In this document: piece by piece, positions 14,466-22,284 of the stretch | Position numbering within the stretch: position 1 is the stretch's first letter | Layout: every line of letters starts with the position of its first letter | From: Bacteroidota bacterium | GTDB taxonomy: Bacteria; Bacteroidota; Bacteroidia; Chitinophagales; Chitinophagaceae | Reading direction: 5' to 3' | Length of the DNA stretch: 33,821 bases | Assembly: GCA_013285855.1 (NCBI GenBank) | Contig: JABDGW010000033.1 | Span: 1 to 33,821, forward strand | Notes under the pieces: model-generated | Database searches by the model: none | What the model was told of the DNA's origin: nothing | The model's input: the letters and a program-made list of their open reading frames with translations, nothing else | Position numbers and translations under genes: made by a program

Positions 14466-14595
14466 CCCCGGCCCTAAAGGGAGTTATTCAAAAAGGTTCT
14501 CAAATTTTGAGAACCTTTTTCTATTTATAAAGGTTTTGCTTCAATAAAATTTTAGAATAAATCAGCGACCTGCTTAACTCCCTTTAGGATTGGGG
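14466..14595. repeat. REPIN-like inverted-pair element 3
   Basis: CCCCGGCCCTAAAGGGAGTT (14466-14485) and AACTCCCTTTAGGATTGGGG (14576-14595) are inverted copies with three mismatches, 90 bases apart. The left arm differs from that of element 1 (8000-8019) by a single base. The ahcY terminator lies between the arms. It starts 7 bases after the ahcY stop codon and ends 3 bases before the stop of the convergent gene. Confidence 0.7.
14490..14521 (+). terminator. Terminator of ahcY (bidirectional)
   Basis: GGTTCTCA pairs with TGAGAACC around AATTT, extended outward by AAAAA/TTTTT, giving a stable hairpin with a T-run on either strand. It sits 31 bases after the ahcY stop and between two convergent genes, so it can serve both directions. 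Confidence 0.85.
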
Positions 14596-14598
14596 CAA

Positions 14599-15312
14599 CT
14601 ATTGCGGTTTCGAAATATACCTCACCAAACTTCTTTTTGCAATTGGTAATAATGTCTCCTCAACAGGTAAGCTAATGTTTGCTTCAATTGCATACACAGC
14701 AGGATTAGGTAACTGCGAACGGTTGCGTACCAAGTCCGTTTTTATATGTTCAAAAGTATTGGCTATGCTGCGGTACCACGTATCAATAAACTCTGTGCGT
14801 ATGCTGCGGAATTTCTCATCATGCTTTTCATAAATACTTAAGCGATACTGATAAATACGCGTTAATGAAACAGCACTGCTGAGAAAAAAATAACCTTCAT
14901 TTTGCTCAAGCGGAATAATGCCCACCGGCGAAATCTTCAGTTTGTCTTCAATCAATTCATATAACTCTGTTCCGTTATTAATTGTTGAACGCATTTTTAG
15001 CGCAGCATAATTAATTATCTCTTCCAGTTGTTGCATCAGCTCTTCATCATCCATCATTTGTTCATATAAAACCTGCAGTTTCTGCATCTGGATTCCTGTA
15101 AGTTTTTTTGGAAATTGTTCCTGCAAGAATTTTTTATTCTCCCGAAACGCAACCAGGTTATTATAATGAAATATTACATCTGCGAGTTGCGGATACAATT
15201 TATGTTCATCAAAATATTTATTTACTTCCTGCAGGTAAGCGAGCAATGTATATTTCTTCAACTCAAAATCAATATAGCCATCTGCAAACCATGTTTCTGA
15301 TAATGATTTCAT
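14599..15312 (-). CDS. Conserved-looking cytoplasmic protein of unknown function
   Basis: A 237-residue, mostly alpha-helical protein without signal peptide or membrane segment. I chose the ATG at 15312 (MKSLSETWFADGYIDFELKK) over an in-frame TTG three codons earlier. Several heptad-like stretches with Leu/Ile spacing (LTGIQMQKLQVLYEQMM, MQQLEEIINYAALKM) suggest helical bundles. The 'WFADGYIDFELKKYTLLAYLQEV' opening recalls proteins common in Chitinophagaceae genomes, but I cannot name a family. It is convergent with ahcY, ending 3 bases from the right arm of a REPIN-like element. The 246-base gap upstream, up to the E1 gene, holds only AT-rich sequence. Confidence 0.7.
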   Translation of the reverse strand: MKSLSETWFADGYIDFELKKYTLLAYLQEVNKYFDEHKLYPQLADVIFHYNNLVAFRENKKFLQEQFPKKLTGIQMQKLQVLYEQMMDDEELMQQLEEIINYAALKMRSTINNGTELYELIEDKLKISPVGIIPLEQNEGYFFLSSAVSLTRIYQYRLSIYEKHDEKFRSIRTEFIDTWYRSIANTFEHIKTDLVRNRSQLPNPAVYAIEANISLPVEETLLPIAKRSLVRYISKPQ

Positions 15313-15543
15313 CCCTTTCAATTTTAATTTAAATTACTGAAATTTAAAACAACGATAATTGTTATTAAGCTGTTTTAAATAAATACGTAATAAAAGTATT
15401 TTTAATTGCTTATTAAGTATTAGAAGTGTAAAATTTGTGATTATTTGCTCCCAACATAATTGCGGTTGAACCTTAATAAAGCAATTATACCTGGAATTTA
15501 GGAACTGAAGTTCATAAACTGCGAACAAAAAAACTTTGCTGCT

Positions 15544-15551
15544 TACCTTCG
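15544..15551 (+). promoter_or_regulatory. Possible -7 element upstream of E1 gene (TACCTTCG)
   Basis: TACCTTCG is a one-base variant of TAnnTTTG, located 7 bases before the ATG at 15559. If used, transcription would start at or next to the start codon. Confidence 0.3.
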
Positions 15552-15558
15552 TAGCATT

Positions 15559-17577
15559 ATGGAGTTTTACCGCAAAGATTTATCAAACGAACAGCTTATA
15601 GATTTTTATAAAGCCTTGCTTATACCGCGCATGATCGAAGAAAAAATGCTGGTATTATTGCGGCAGGGAAAAATCTCAAAATGGTTTAGCGGAATAGGGC
15701 AGGAAGCAATTTCAGTTGGCGCAACCCTTGCTTTAAAGCATGATGAATGGATCATGCCGCTGCATCGCAATCTTGGTGTGTTTACAACACGCAGTATGCC
15801 GCTGCATAAATTATTTATGCAATGGCAGGGCAGTGCAGAAGGTTATAGTAAAGGACGGGAACGCAGTTTTCATTTTGGAAATAAGACGCATCATATCTGC
15901 GGAATGATATCGCACCTTGGCCCGCAACTGGCAATTGCAGACGGTGTTGCATTGGCTCATAAATTAAAAAGAGAAGATAAGGTTTCATTAGCATTTACAG
16001 GTGAAGGAGGAACAAGTGAAGGTGATTTTCATGAAGCATTAAATGTGGCTGCTGTATGGGATTTGCCTGTAATATTTTTAATTGAAAATAATGGCTATGG
16101 TTTAAGTACGCCAACACATGAGCAATATCGCTGTGAAAATTTAGTTGACCGTGCAAAAGGTTATGGAATAGAAGGCGTGCAGATTGATGGCAATAATATT
16201 TTAACGGTTTATGATACTATCAAAGGAATAAGGGATTATTGTATCGCCAATCAAAAACCATATTTGGTAGAATGCACGACATTCAGAATGCGTGGCCACG
16301 AAGAAGCCAGCGGTACTAAGTACATTCCGGCTCATTTGTTTGAAGAATGGAAAGAAAAAGATCCTGTAATAAATTTTGAAAAATATTTATTGCATGAAGA
16401 AGTATTAGCGCAGGAAGCTATTGAATCAATTAAACAGGAAACAAAAAGTTATATTGACGAAGAACTTGTTGAGGTTAATGCATCGTCAATTATAATAAAT
16501 ACTGAAAATGAGTTAAAAGATGTATACGCTGATAAGTCAGCGGTTAATGGTCAACGCTCAACAGTAAAAGTGATTGATAATGCAGACCTGTCAACTGTCA
16601 GCTATCAACAGTCAACTGATAAGCGTTTCATCAATGCAATCAGCGATGGATTAAAGCAAAGCATGGAGCAACATCCAAACTTAATTTTAATGGGGCAGGA
16701 TATTGCAGAATATGGCGGTGCATTTAAAATTACAGAAGGCTTTGTTGAGATGTTTGGTAAAGAACGTGTGCGTAATACACCTATTTGCGAAAGCGCAATT
16801 GTTGGCGCCGCTTTAGGCTTAAGCCTCGAAGGTTTTAAAGTAATGATGGAAATGCAGTTTGCAGATTTTGCAAGTGTAGGATTTAATCAGATTGTAAATA
16901 ATCTTGCAAAGATTCACTATCGTTGGAATCAGCATGCAGATGTGGTGATAAGAATGCCAACAGGCGCAGGCGTTGGCGCAGGGCCATTTCACTCGCAAAG
17001 CAATGAAGCCTGGTTTGTGCACACACCGGGATTAAAAATTGTTTATCCATCAACACCGGTTGATGCAAAAGGCTTATTGATTGCTGCTTTGAATGATCCG
17101 AATCCTGTTCTGTATTTTGAACATAAAGCTTTATACAGAAGCATCAGCGGCAATGTACCTGATGAATATTACGAAATAGAAATTGGGAAAGCACGAGTAG
17201 TTCAGTATGGTGATGACATCAGCATAATAACTTATGGAAGCGGCGTACATTGGGTGCTTGAATATACAAATGCACATCAAGATATTTCGATTGATATTGT
17301 AGATTTAAGAACACTGTTGCCTTTGGATTATGAAGCAATAAAAGCAAGCATTGAACGCACAGGAAAAGCTTTGATCTTGCATGAAGACACTTTAACCGGT
17401 GGTATTGGCGGCGAAATTGCAGCATGGATAAGTGAACATTGTTTTGAAATGCTGGATGCACCTGTTGTGCGTTGCGCATCTTTAGATACACCTGTTCCTT
17501 TCAATATTGAATTAGAAAAAAACTTTTTGGCAAAAGCAAGGTTAGAAGAAAGCATTGAAAAGCTGATAAATTATTAG
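15559..17577 (+). CDS. Fused 2-oxoacid dehydrogenase E1 (alpha and beta subunits)
   Basis: A 672-residue thiamine-diphosphate enzyme in which E1 alpha (about residues 1-290) and E1 beta (about 358-672) are joined. The alpha half shows HRNLGVFTTRSM, GMISHLGPQLAIADGVALA, the TPP/metal motif starting GEGGTSEGDFHEA (about 148) and IENNGYG. The beta half shows NLILMGQDIAEYGGAF, TPICESAIVGAALG and HEDTLTGGIGGEI. It decarboxylates a branched-chain 2-oxoacid or pyruvate and passes the acyl group to a lipoyl E2, which is not in this window. The linker, about residues 290-357, includes two TCAACNG-type repeats (16535-16564 and 16588-16620) encoding AVNGQRSTVK and LSTVSYQQST. Such fused E1 proteins are usual in Bacteroidota. 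Confidence 0.9.
   Translation: MEFYRKDLSNEQLIDFYKALLIPRMIEEKMLVLLRQGKISKWFSGIGQEAISVGATLALKHDEWIMPLHRNLGVFTTRSMPLHKLFMQWQGSAEGYSKGRERSFHFGNKTHHICGMISHLGPQLAIADGVALAHKLKREDKVSLAFTGEGGTSEGDFHEALNVAAVWDLPVIFLIENNGYGLSTPTHEQYRCENLVDRAKGYGIEGVQIDGNNILTVYDTIKGIRDYCIANQKPYLVECTTFRMRGHEEASGTKYIPAHLFEEWKEKDPVINFEKYLLHEEVLAQEAIESIKQETKSYIDEELVEVNASSIIINTENELKDVYADKSAVNGQRSTVKVIDNADLSTVSYQQSTDKRFINAISDGLKQSMEQHPNLILMGQDIAEYGGAFKITEGFVEMFGKERVRNTPICESAIVGAALGLSLEGFKVMMEMQFADFASVGFNQIVNNLAKIHYRWNQHADVVIRMPTGAGVGAGPFHSQSNEAWFVHTPGLKIVYPSTPVDAKGLLIAALNDPNPVLYFEHKALYRSISGNVPDEYYEIEIGKARVVQYGDDISIITYGSGVHWVLEYTNAHQDISIDIVDLRTLLPLDYEAIKASIERTGKALILHEDTLTGGIGGEIAAWISEHCFEMLDAPVVRCASLDTPVPFNIELEKNFLAKARLEESIEKLINY
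16535..16620 (+). repeat. In-frame TCAACNG-type repeats in the E1 alpha/beta linker
   Basis: Two clusters, at 16535-16564 (GGTCAACGCTCAACAGT) and 16588-16620 (TGTCAACTGTCAG, then ATCAACAGTCAACTGAT), are separated by 23 bases of unrelated sequence. Both stay in frame and encode Ser/Thr/Val/Gln-rich peptide between the two catalytic halves. They resemble the arrays at 5440 and 8301. Confidence 0.65.
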
Positions 17578-17679
17578 TTAAGTAACAACATTAACGTTGA
17601 ATCTCTACAACATAATATTTTTATATCAGTAATAGAGTTTTAACGGTTTGCAGCAGCTAAGTCATACATCAACACAGGT

Positions 17680-17687
17680 TATCTTTG
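17680..17687 (+). promoter_or_regulatory. Bacteroidota -7 promoter element (TATCTTTG)
   Basis: TATCTTTG is an exact fit to TAnnTTTG and ends 15 bases before the thioesterase ATG. A TTGC at 17648 is too far upstream to be its -33 partner. Confidence 0.5.
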
Positions 17688-17702
17688 CGCAAAATTTTAT
17701 AG

Positions 17703-18224
17703 ATGGAAGGCAAAAAAGTAAGTGAAAGTTCTACGGTAATGAATGAAATTGTATTGCCCAACGATACAAATGTTTTTGGTAATCTCATGGGCGGCAGGCT
17801 TATGTACTGGATGGATATTGCGGCCGGTATTGCAGCGGTTAAGCATTGCAATGCGCCATGCATGACAGCGAGTGTTGACAACCTGAGTTTCAAAAATCCC
17901 ATTAAGCTGGGAAATGTGGTGCATATTGAAGCGAAGGTTACAAGAGCTTTTAACACCTCAATGGAAATACATTTAAAGGTTTGGGGAGAAGATAATTTAC
18001 ATCAATACAGTTATGAAAGCAATGAAGCTTATTTTACTTATGTGGCGCTTGACCCCAACAATAAACCAAGACCAGTGCCTGCTTTAATTCCTGAAACAAA
18101 AGAAGAAAATTTATTGTTTGAAGGCGCTTTAAGAAGAAGACAGGTGCGCCTTATTCTTGGCGGTAAAATGAAACCGGATGATGCAAGCGAATTAAAAGCG
18201 TTGTTTACAAATTCAGAAGTTTAA
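17703..18224 (+). CDS. Acyl-CoA thioesterase (hotdog fold)
   Basis: A 173-residue single-hotdog acyl-CoA thioesterase of the YciA/BFIT-like group. The typical block 'VLPNDTNVFGNLMGGRLMYWMD' (about residues 17-38) contains the catalytic-site Asn/Asp loop and the start of the long central helix; ASVDNLSFKNPIKLGNVV and VTRAFNTSMEIHLKVW form the strands lining the acyl site. It hydrolyses acyl-CoA to free acid and CoA in the cytoplasm; chain-length preference cannot be read from sequence. A C-terminal extension (about residues 130-173, ELLFEGALRRRQ-like helix) is usual for relatives. It has its own TAnnTTTG element, and an 8-bp hairpin without a T-run (18226-18253) follows the stop. Confidence 0.9.
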   Translation: MEGKKVSESSTVMNEIVLPNDTNVFGNLMGGRLMYWMDIAAGIAAVKHCNAPCMTASVDNLSFKNPIKLGNVVHIEAKVTRAFNTSMEIHLKVWGEDNLHQYSYESNEAYFTYVALDPNNKPRPVPALIPETKEENLLFEGALRRRQVRLILGGKMKPDDASELKALFTNSEV

Positions 18225-18349
18225 ATGTTTCAATTCAGTTAAGGTTTGAAACACTGTAACATGGAAACTTTCATAAACGATTGTTAATAGCATTCCCGGC
18301 TTGTGTAATAATAAAAGTTCCAACATCTTTTTCAAAACAAATTTATATT

Positions 18350-19069
18350 ATGAAGAAAATAATTTTAGCGCTCTCTGCAAGTTTATGTTTGATTATTGCA
18401 AACGCCCAAACTATTGATAATACAATTAAACAGCGCACAATTAATGTAAACGGCTCATCCGAGTTAGAAATTACTCCTGATCAGATTTATGTTGGTATTG
18501 AACTGCGTGAATACAATAAAAAAAATGGAGATAAAGTTGATATTGAAACTATCCGTAACCAGTTTTTAACCGCAGTAAAAAGTATGAACATTGCTGATAC
18601 AGATGTTGTGGTGCAGGGTTATTCAGGATGGGATGGAAACTACTGGTGGTACCAAAAAAATAAAAAGAAAAATCCTGATATGAAAGCAGGTGTAACGTAT
18701 GAAGTGAAAGTTAAAACTGTTGACGATATGGATAAACTGGTTGATAAATTAGATGATGAAGCCACGCAAAATTTTTATCTCAGCCGCACCTCGCACAGCA
18801 ACATGGATTCAATAAAAAAGCAATTAAAGATACAGGCTATAAAGGCAGCGAAAGATAAGGCAGTTTACCTGGCAGCCGCCTTAGGAGAAGGTGTTGGGCA
18901 GGCACTTACTATTAATGATCCTAATGAGAGTGGCGATTATCCGCGGCCAATGTATGCGAATGTTATGACGAAAGCGGTGAATCAAGACGCAGAATCCGCA
19001 CCCATGAATGTTGATTTCAAAAAAATAAAAATTCAATATGATGTAAATGTGATTTTTGAACTGAAATAA
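18350..19069 (+). CDS. SIMPL-domain (DUF541) periplasmic protein
   Basis: A 239-residue secreted protein. The frame is open from 18281, but the ATG at 18350 begins a clean signal peptide (MKKIILALSASLCLIIANAQ), so I start there. The mature part has the SIMPL/DUF541 pattern: an early TINVNGSSELEITPDQIYVGIEL strand, a helix, then a second strand pair ending VNVIFEL at the C-terminus. 'QAIKAAKDKAVYLAAALGEGVGQALTI' is the conserved helix and turn of this family. Family members are periplasmic or outer-membrane-associated, with loosely defined roles (the name derives from an interleukin-receptor-kinase signalling partner; bacterial members include BP26-type antigens). A terminator follows 18 bases downstream. 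Confidence 0.85.
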   Translation: MKKIILALSASLCLIIANAQTIDNTIKQRTINVNGSSELEITPDQIYVGIELREYNKKNGDKVDIETIRNQFLTAVKSMNIADTDVVVQGYSGWDGNYWWYQKNKKKNPDMKAGVTYEVKVKTVDDMDKLVDKLDDEATQNFYLSRTSHSNMDSIKKQLKIQAIKAAKDKAVYLAAALGEGVGQALTINDPNESGDYPRPMYANVMTKAVNQDAESAPMNVDFKKIKIQYDVNVIFELK

Positions 19070-19087
19070 TTTATAAACATTTTATTT

Positions 19088-19124
19088 AATCAGCAGGTTA
19101 TAAATTACTTCCTGCTGATTTTTT
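19088..19124 (+). terminator. Terminator of the SIMPL-domain gene
   Basis: AATCAGCAGG (19088-19097) pairs with CCTGCTGATT (19111-19120) around a 13-base loop, followed by TTTT. The T-run is also the end of dispersed repeat copy B. Confidence 0.85.
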
Positions 19125-19176
19125 ATGTTACAAGCTTTGTAATTCTATTAAACTTCGTTGTGTCACTCACTTGTAC
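19121..19176 (-). repeat. Dispersed 56-nt intergenic repeat, copy B
   Basis: Read on the minus strand: GTACAAGTGAGTGACACAAC, then GAAGTTTAATAGAATT, ending ATAAAA exactly 50 bases after the start. The first 24 bases are identical to copy A. It lies between two plus-strand genes, so its orientation is opposite to them. Confidence 0.75.
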
Positions 19177-19240
19177 TGCAACAATTCTATTCAGCAATAA
19201 TCCTTATTTTCATTTTACTTTATTATAACTGTTACATTGA

Positions 19241-20338
19241 ATGATCAACGATTTATTATACCAGGTTGCGCTAACGCTTATACCAAATATTGGCTGTGTT
19301 CAGGCTAAAACATTAATAGAGCATTATGGCAATGCAGAAGCTGTGTTCAAAGCGAAGAAAAAAGAATTAAGTTCAATAGAAAATATTGGTTTAATAAGAG
19401 CAGCCAACATAAAAGCATTTGAAGATTTTTCAGAAGCCGAGAATGAAATAAAGTTTATCGAAAAATATAAAATACAACCGCTGTTTATAACTGATAAAAG
19501 TTACCCGCAACGTTTATTAAATTGTTATGATCCGCCTGCGCTTTTATATTATCGAGGCAATGCAGATTTGAATGCTTCAAAAATTATCAGCATCATCGGC
19601 ACTAGAAATAACACAGATTATGGAAAGCATGCCACAGAAAAATTAGTGAATGAATTAAAAGATATGAATGTTTTAATTGTAAGCGGTTTGGCTTTTGGCA
19701 TTGATGCCATCGCACATAAATCTGCTTTGCAAAATGAATTGGAAACTGTTGCTGTGCTTGCACACGGCTTGCATACAATTTATCCGCAGCAGCATAAAAC
19801 ACTGGCAAAAGAAATAACACAGCAAGGTGGGTTGCTTACTGAATTTCGCAATGGCGAAAAACCTGATAAACATAATTTTCCAAAACGCAACCGCATAGTT
19901 GCAGGCATGGCTGATGCAACTGTTGTAATTGAAACTGCCATTAAAGGCGGCAGCATGATAACGGCAGAACTTGCCAATAATTACAACCGTGATGTGTTTG
20001 CTGTGCCCGGGAAAATAACAGATCCAAAAAGTGCGGGCTGTAATTATTTAATTCAAAATAATAAAGCAGTTTTATTTACAGATGCAAAAGAATTAATGGA
20101 GAGCTTGGGCTGGCAATCAAAAAAAATAAATAAACAACAACAGAGAGAATTATTCATTGAATTAAGCGATGATGAAAAAATAATTATCCATATTCTTAAA
20201 GAAAAAAACACCACACATATTGATGAAATAAACATTAGAAGCAATCTTAGCAGCAGTTCTGTTGCAGCTGCTATTTTAAATTTAGAATTGCAAAATGTAA
20301 TTGCTGGTTTGCCGGGAAAAATGTACAAAATATTATAA
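19241..20338 (+). CDS. dprA: DNA-processing protein DprA
   Basis: A 365-residue DprA/Smf protein, which loads RecA onto incoming single-stranded DNA during natural transformation. An N-terminal helix-hairpin-helix-like region (ALTLIPNIGCVQAKTLIEHYG, about residues 9-29) precedes the Rossmann-type DNA-processing domain: IISIIGTRNNTDYG, IVSGLAFGIDAIAHKSAL (about 145-162), a VLAHGL...YPQQH segment, and RNRIVAGMADATVVIE...GGSMITAELA. A C-terminal winged-helix (about 300-365, IIHILKEKNTTHIDEINIRSNLSSSSVAAAILNLEL) completes the full-length architecture. It begins with ATG 64 bases after dispersed repeat copy B. The gene is followed by glyA after 83 bases, with a separate promoter-like element for the latter. 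Confidence 0.95.
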   Translation: MINDLLYQVALTLIPNIGCVQAKTLIEHYGNAEAVFKAKKKELSSIENIGLIRAANIKAFEDFSEAENEIKFIEKYKIQPLFITDKSYPQRLLNCYDPPALLYYRGNADLNASKIISIIGTRNNTDYGKHATEKLVNELKDMNVLIVSGLAFGIDAIAHKSALQNELETVAVLAHGLHTIYPQQHKTLAKEITQQGGLLTEFRNGEKPDKHNFPKRNRIVAGMADATVVIETAIKGGSMITAELANNYNRDVFAVPGKITDPKSAGCNYLIQNNKAVLFTDAKELMESLGWQSKKINKQQQRELFIELSDDEKIIIHILKEKNTTHIDEINIRSNLSSSSVAAAILNLELQNVIAGLPGKMYKIL

Positions 20339-20396
20339 TTGGAACCTGGTGAATAACAAACCTGTATTCTGCAACCCGAATCCAACATCAGATACT

Positions 20397-20404
20397 TACT
20401 TTTG
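20397..20404 (+). promoter_or_regulatory. Bacteroidota -7 promoter element upstream of glyA (TACTTTTG)
   Basis: TACTTTTG, identical to the element before ahcY, ends 17 bases before the glyA ATG at 20422. No good -33 partner is visible. Confidence 0.45.
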
Positions 20405-20421
20405 CGGCAAAATTGATCTCA

Positions 20422-21702
20422 ATGCAAAAGGATACTGCTGTTTTCTCGCTCATTCAAAAAGAACTTGAACGTCAAAGAAGAGGAATTGAATTAATTGCCA
20501 GCGAAAATTTTGCAAGCCTGCAAACCATACAGGCAATGGGCAATGTAATGACGAATAAGTATGCTGAAGGTTATCCGGGACGCCGCTATTATGGCGGTTG
20601 TGAAGTAGTAGATGAAAGCGAACAGCTTGCTATTGATCGTTTAAAACAGATTTTTAATATTGAATATGCAAATGTGCAACCACATAGCGGGGCACAGGCA
20701 AATGCAGCAGTAATGTTGGCTGTGTTGCAACCTGGTGATGCTATACTTGGTTTGGATTTAAGTATGGGCGGCCATCTTACTCATGGTTCAGCAGTTAACT
20801 TCAGCGGCAAATTATATAAGCCGCATTTTTATGGAGTGAAAAAAGAAACCGGCACTGTGGATTATGAAATGCTGGAAGCAAAAGCAAGAGAAGTAAAACC
20901 AAAATTAATTGTTTGCGGCGCCAGTGCTTACAGCCGCGATTGGGATTATGCACGCATACGAAAAGTGGCTGATGAAGTTGGTGCATTGATAATGGCTGAC
21001 ATTGCGCATCCTGCAGGATTGATTGCAAAAAGATTATTGAACGATCCTTTTGATCATTGCCATATTGTAACATCAACAACACACAAAACTTTGCGCGGTC
21101 CCCGTGGTGGAATAATAATGGTGAGAAAAGATGTTGAAAACCCGTTGGGTTTAAAAGATAATAAAGGTAATGTGCGTCTTATGAGTAATGTGCTTGATAT
21201 GGCCTTGTTTCCCGGAACGCAAGGCGGACCACTTGAACATATCATCGCTGCAAAGGCGATTGCATTTGGTGAAATTCTTACAGATGAATTTACTGATTAT
21301 GCAAAACAGATCATTTCTAATGCACAGGCAATGGCAACAGCATTTCGCAACAAAAACTATAACAGTATCAGCGATGGAACGGACAATCATTTATTATTAA
21401 TTGACCTGCGCAATAAAAATATTTCAGGCAAAAAAGCAGAACAGGTTTTAGGCAAGGCTGATATAACCGTAAATAAAAACATGGTGCCTTTTGATGATAA
21501 AAGTGCTTTTGTTACGTCAGGCATTCGTGTTGGCGTGCCTGCAGTTACCACACGTGGTATGAAAGAGGAACACATGCAATTTATTGTTGACAGCGTTGAC
21601 GATTGTTTAATGCATGCCGATGATGAAACTTATCTTTCTAACATAAAAAAGAACGTGAACGAATTTATGCAACAGTTTCCGTTGTATCCTGAGTTAGGAT
21701 GA
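20422..21702 (+). CDS. glyA: Serine hydroxymethyltransferase
   Basis: A 426-residue PLP enzyme that interconverts serine plus tetrahydrofolate with glycine plus 5,10-methylene-tetrahydrofolate. Signatures: the N-terminal [35 protein letters not shown] (too conserved to confuse with other aminotransferase-fold enzymes), the PLP-binding [14 protein letters not shown] with K222, and [12 protein letters not shown] near the start of the small domain. An in-frame TTG three codons upstream could be used, but the ATG at 20422 fits family length and the spacing from the TAnnTTTG element. It is cytoplasmic, a dimer in most bacteria. It ends 43 bases before the convergent DUF3052 gene; that gap shows no clear terminator. 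Confidence 0.97.
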   Translation: MQKDTAVFSLIQKELERQRRGIELIASENFASLQTIQAMGNVMTNKYAEGYPGRRYYGGCEVVDESEQLAIDRLKQIFNIEYANVQPHSGAQANAAVMLAVLQPGDAILGLDLSMGGHLTHGSAVNFSGKLYKPHFYGVKKETGTVDYEMLEAKAREVKPKLIVCGASAYSRDWDYARIRKVADEVGALIMADIAHPAGLIAKRLLNDPFDHCHIVTSTTHKTLRGPRGGIIMVRKDVENPLGLKDNKGNVRLMSNVLDMALFPGTQGGPLEHIIAAKAIAFGEILTDEFTDYAKQIISNAQAMATAFRNKNYNSISDGTDNHLLLIDLRNKNISGKKAEQVLGKADITVNKNMVPFDDKSAFVTSGIRVGVPAVTTRGMKEEHMQFIVDSVDDCLMHADDETYLSNIKKNVNEFMQQFPLYPELG

Positions 21703-21745
21703 GCCCTGAGATTTCGCATAGCATACGTAGGGTTGGTGAGGAGTT

Positions 21746-22177
21746 TCAATGCGTTAAATCATTATTTAGATTAATTCTGTTTTTCACCGGGATAACCAAT
21801 TTTAATCCAGACCAAACATCATCAATAGCGCAAACTTTTATATCAACTAAACCGATTGATAATGCTGTGTTACGAATTTTATCTTCGGTAACATCGGTTG
21901 GAATTTTCGACGATTTCTTATACCATGATATCCAGATCATTCCGTCGGGTTCAATTTCATTTTTTAAGTGGTGAATATGTTTTTCGAGATCATTTGAAGT
22001 TTTTACAAACAAGTGAATGAAATTCTTCTTTGATTTTTTGTCGGTTAGAATTTTTATATCGATTGGCAAATCGGTAAATAATTTGAAATAATAATCAGGT
22101 TCGTTGATTAAACGAATTTTGAAACCGTTCTTAATTCCTAACTTTTTTGCAAGTGGTGTTGCTGAATAGCCAGCCAT
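21746..22177 (-). CDS. DUF3052-family protein
   Basis: A 143-residue cytoplasmic protein. The opening MAGYSATPLAKKLGIKNGFK and the following RLINEPDYYF are characteristic of DUF3052 proteins (typical wording: AGYSGTPLAKKLGIKPG, then V-x-L-x-x-A-P). The middle 'FIHLFVKTSNDLEKHIHHLKNEIEPDGMIWISWYKKSSKIPTDVTED' matches the conserved W-(I/V)-S-W-PKK and T-D-(V/L)-T-E-D blocks of the family. Its biochemical role is not known. It lies downstream of a DinB gene on the same strand, with dispersed repeat copy D in the 107-base gap between them, and is convergent with glyA. Confidence 0.85.
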   Translation of the reverse strand: MAGYSATPLAKKLGIKNGFKIRLINEPDYYFKLFTDLPIDIKILTDKKSKKNFIHLFVKTSNDLEKHIHHLKNEIEPDGMIWISWYKKSSKIPTDVTEDKIRNTALSIGLVDIKVCAIDDVWSGLKLVIPVKNRINLNNDLTH

Positions 22178-22218
22178 AAAAACTTATTGAATGAAAACTG
22201 CCGCCATGAAAAACATCA

Positions 22219-22275
22219 GTACAAGGGAGTGACACAACCGTGTTTAATTGAAATGCTGCAGCTGATTACATAAAA
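22219..22275 (+). repeat. Dispersed 56-nt intergenic repeat, copy D
   Basis: GTACAAGGGAGTGACACAAC (identical core to copy C) followed by CGTGTTTAATTGAAAT and a tail ATAAAA one base further than in the other copies (57 in all). It lies between two minus-strand genes, opposite to them, and shares the upstream CATGAAA with copy C. Confidence 0.75.
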
Positions 22276-22284
22276 TAAAATCAC

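Noticed and set aside
15334-15528. A 64-codon minus-strand frame in the gap before the E1 gene
   Set aside because: Composition is Leu/Asn/Gln-rich from AT-rich DNA, no conserved pattern, and it covers the region where the E1 promoter should be.
5440-16620. TCAACNG arrays as CRISPR-like repeats
   Set aside because: Units are 7 bases, contiguous or nearly so, without spacers, and lie inside genes.
21703-21745. Terminator between glyA and the DUF3052 gene (CCCT...AGGG)
   Set aside because: Only a 4-bp stem around a 21-base loop, with no T-run.
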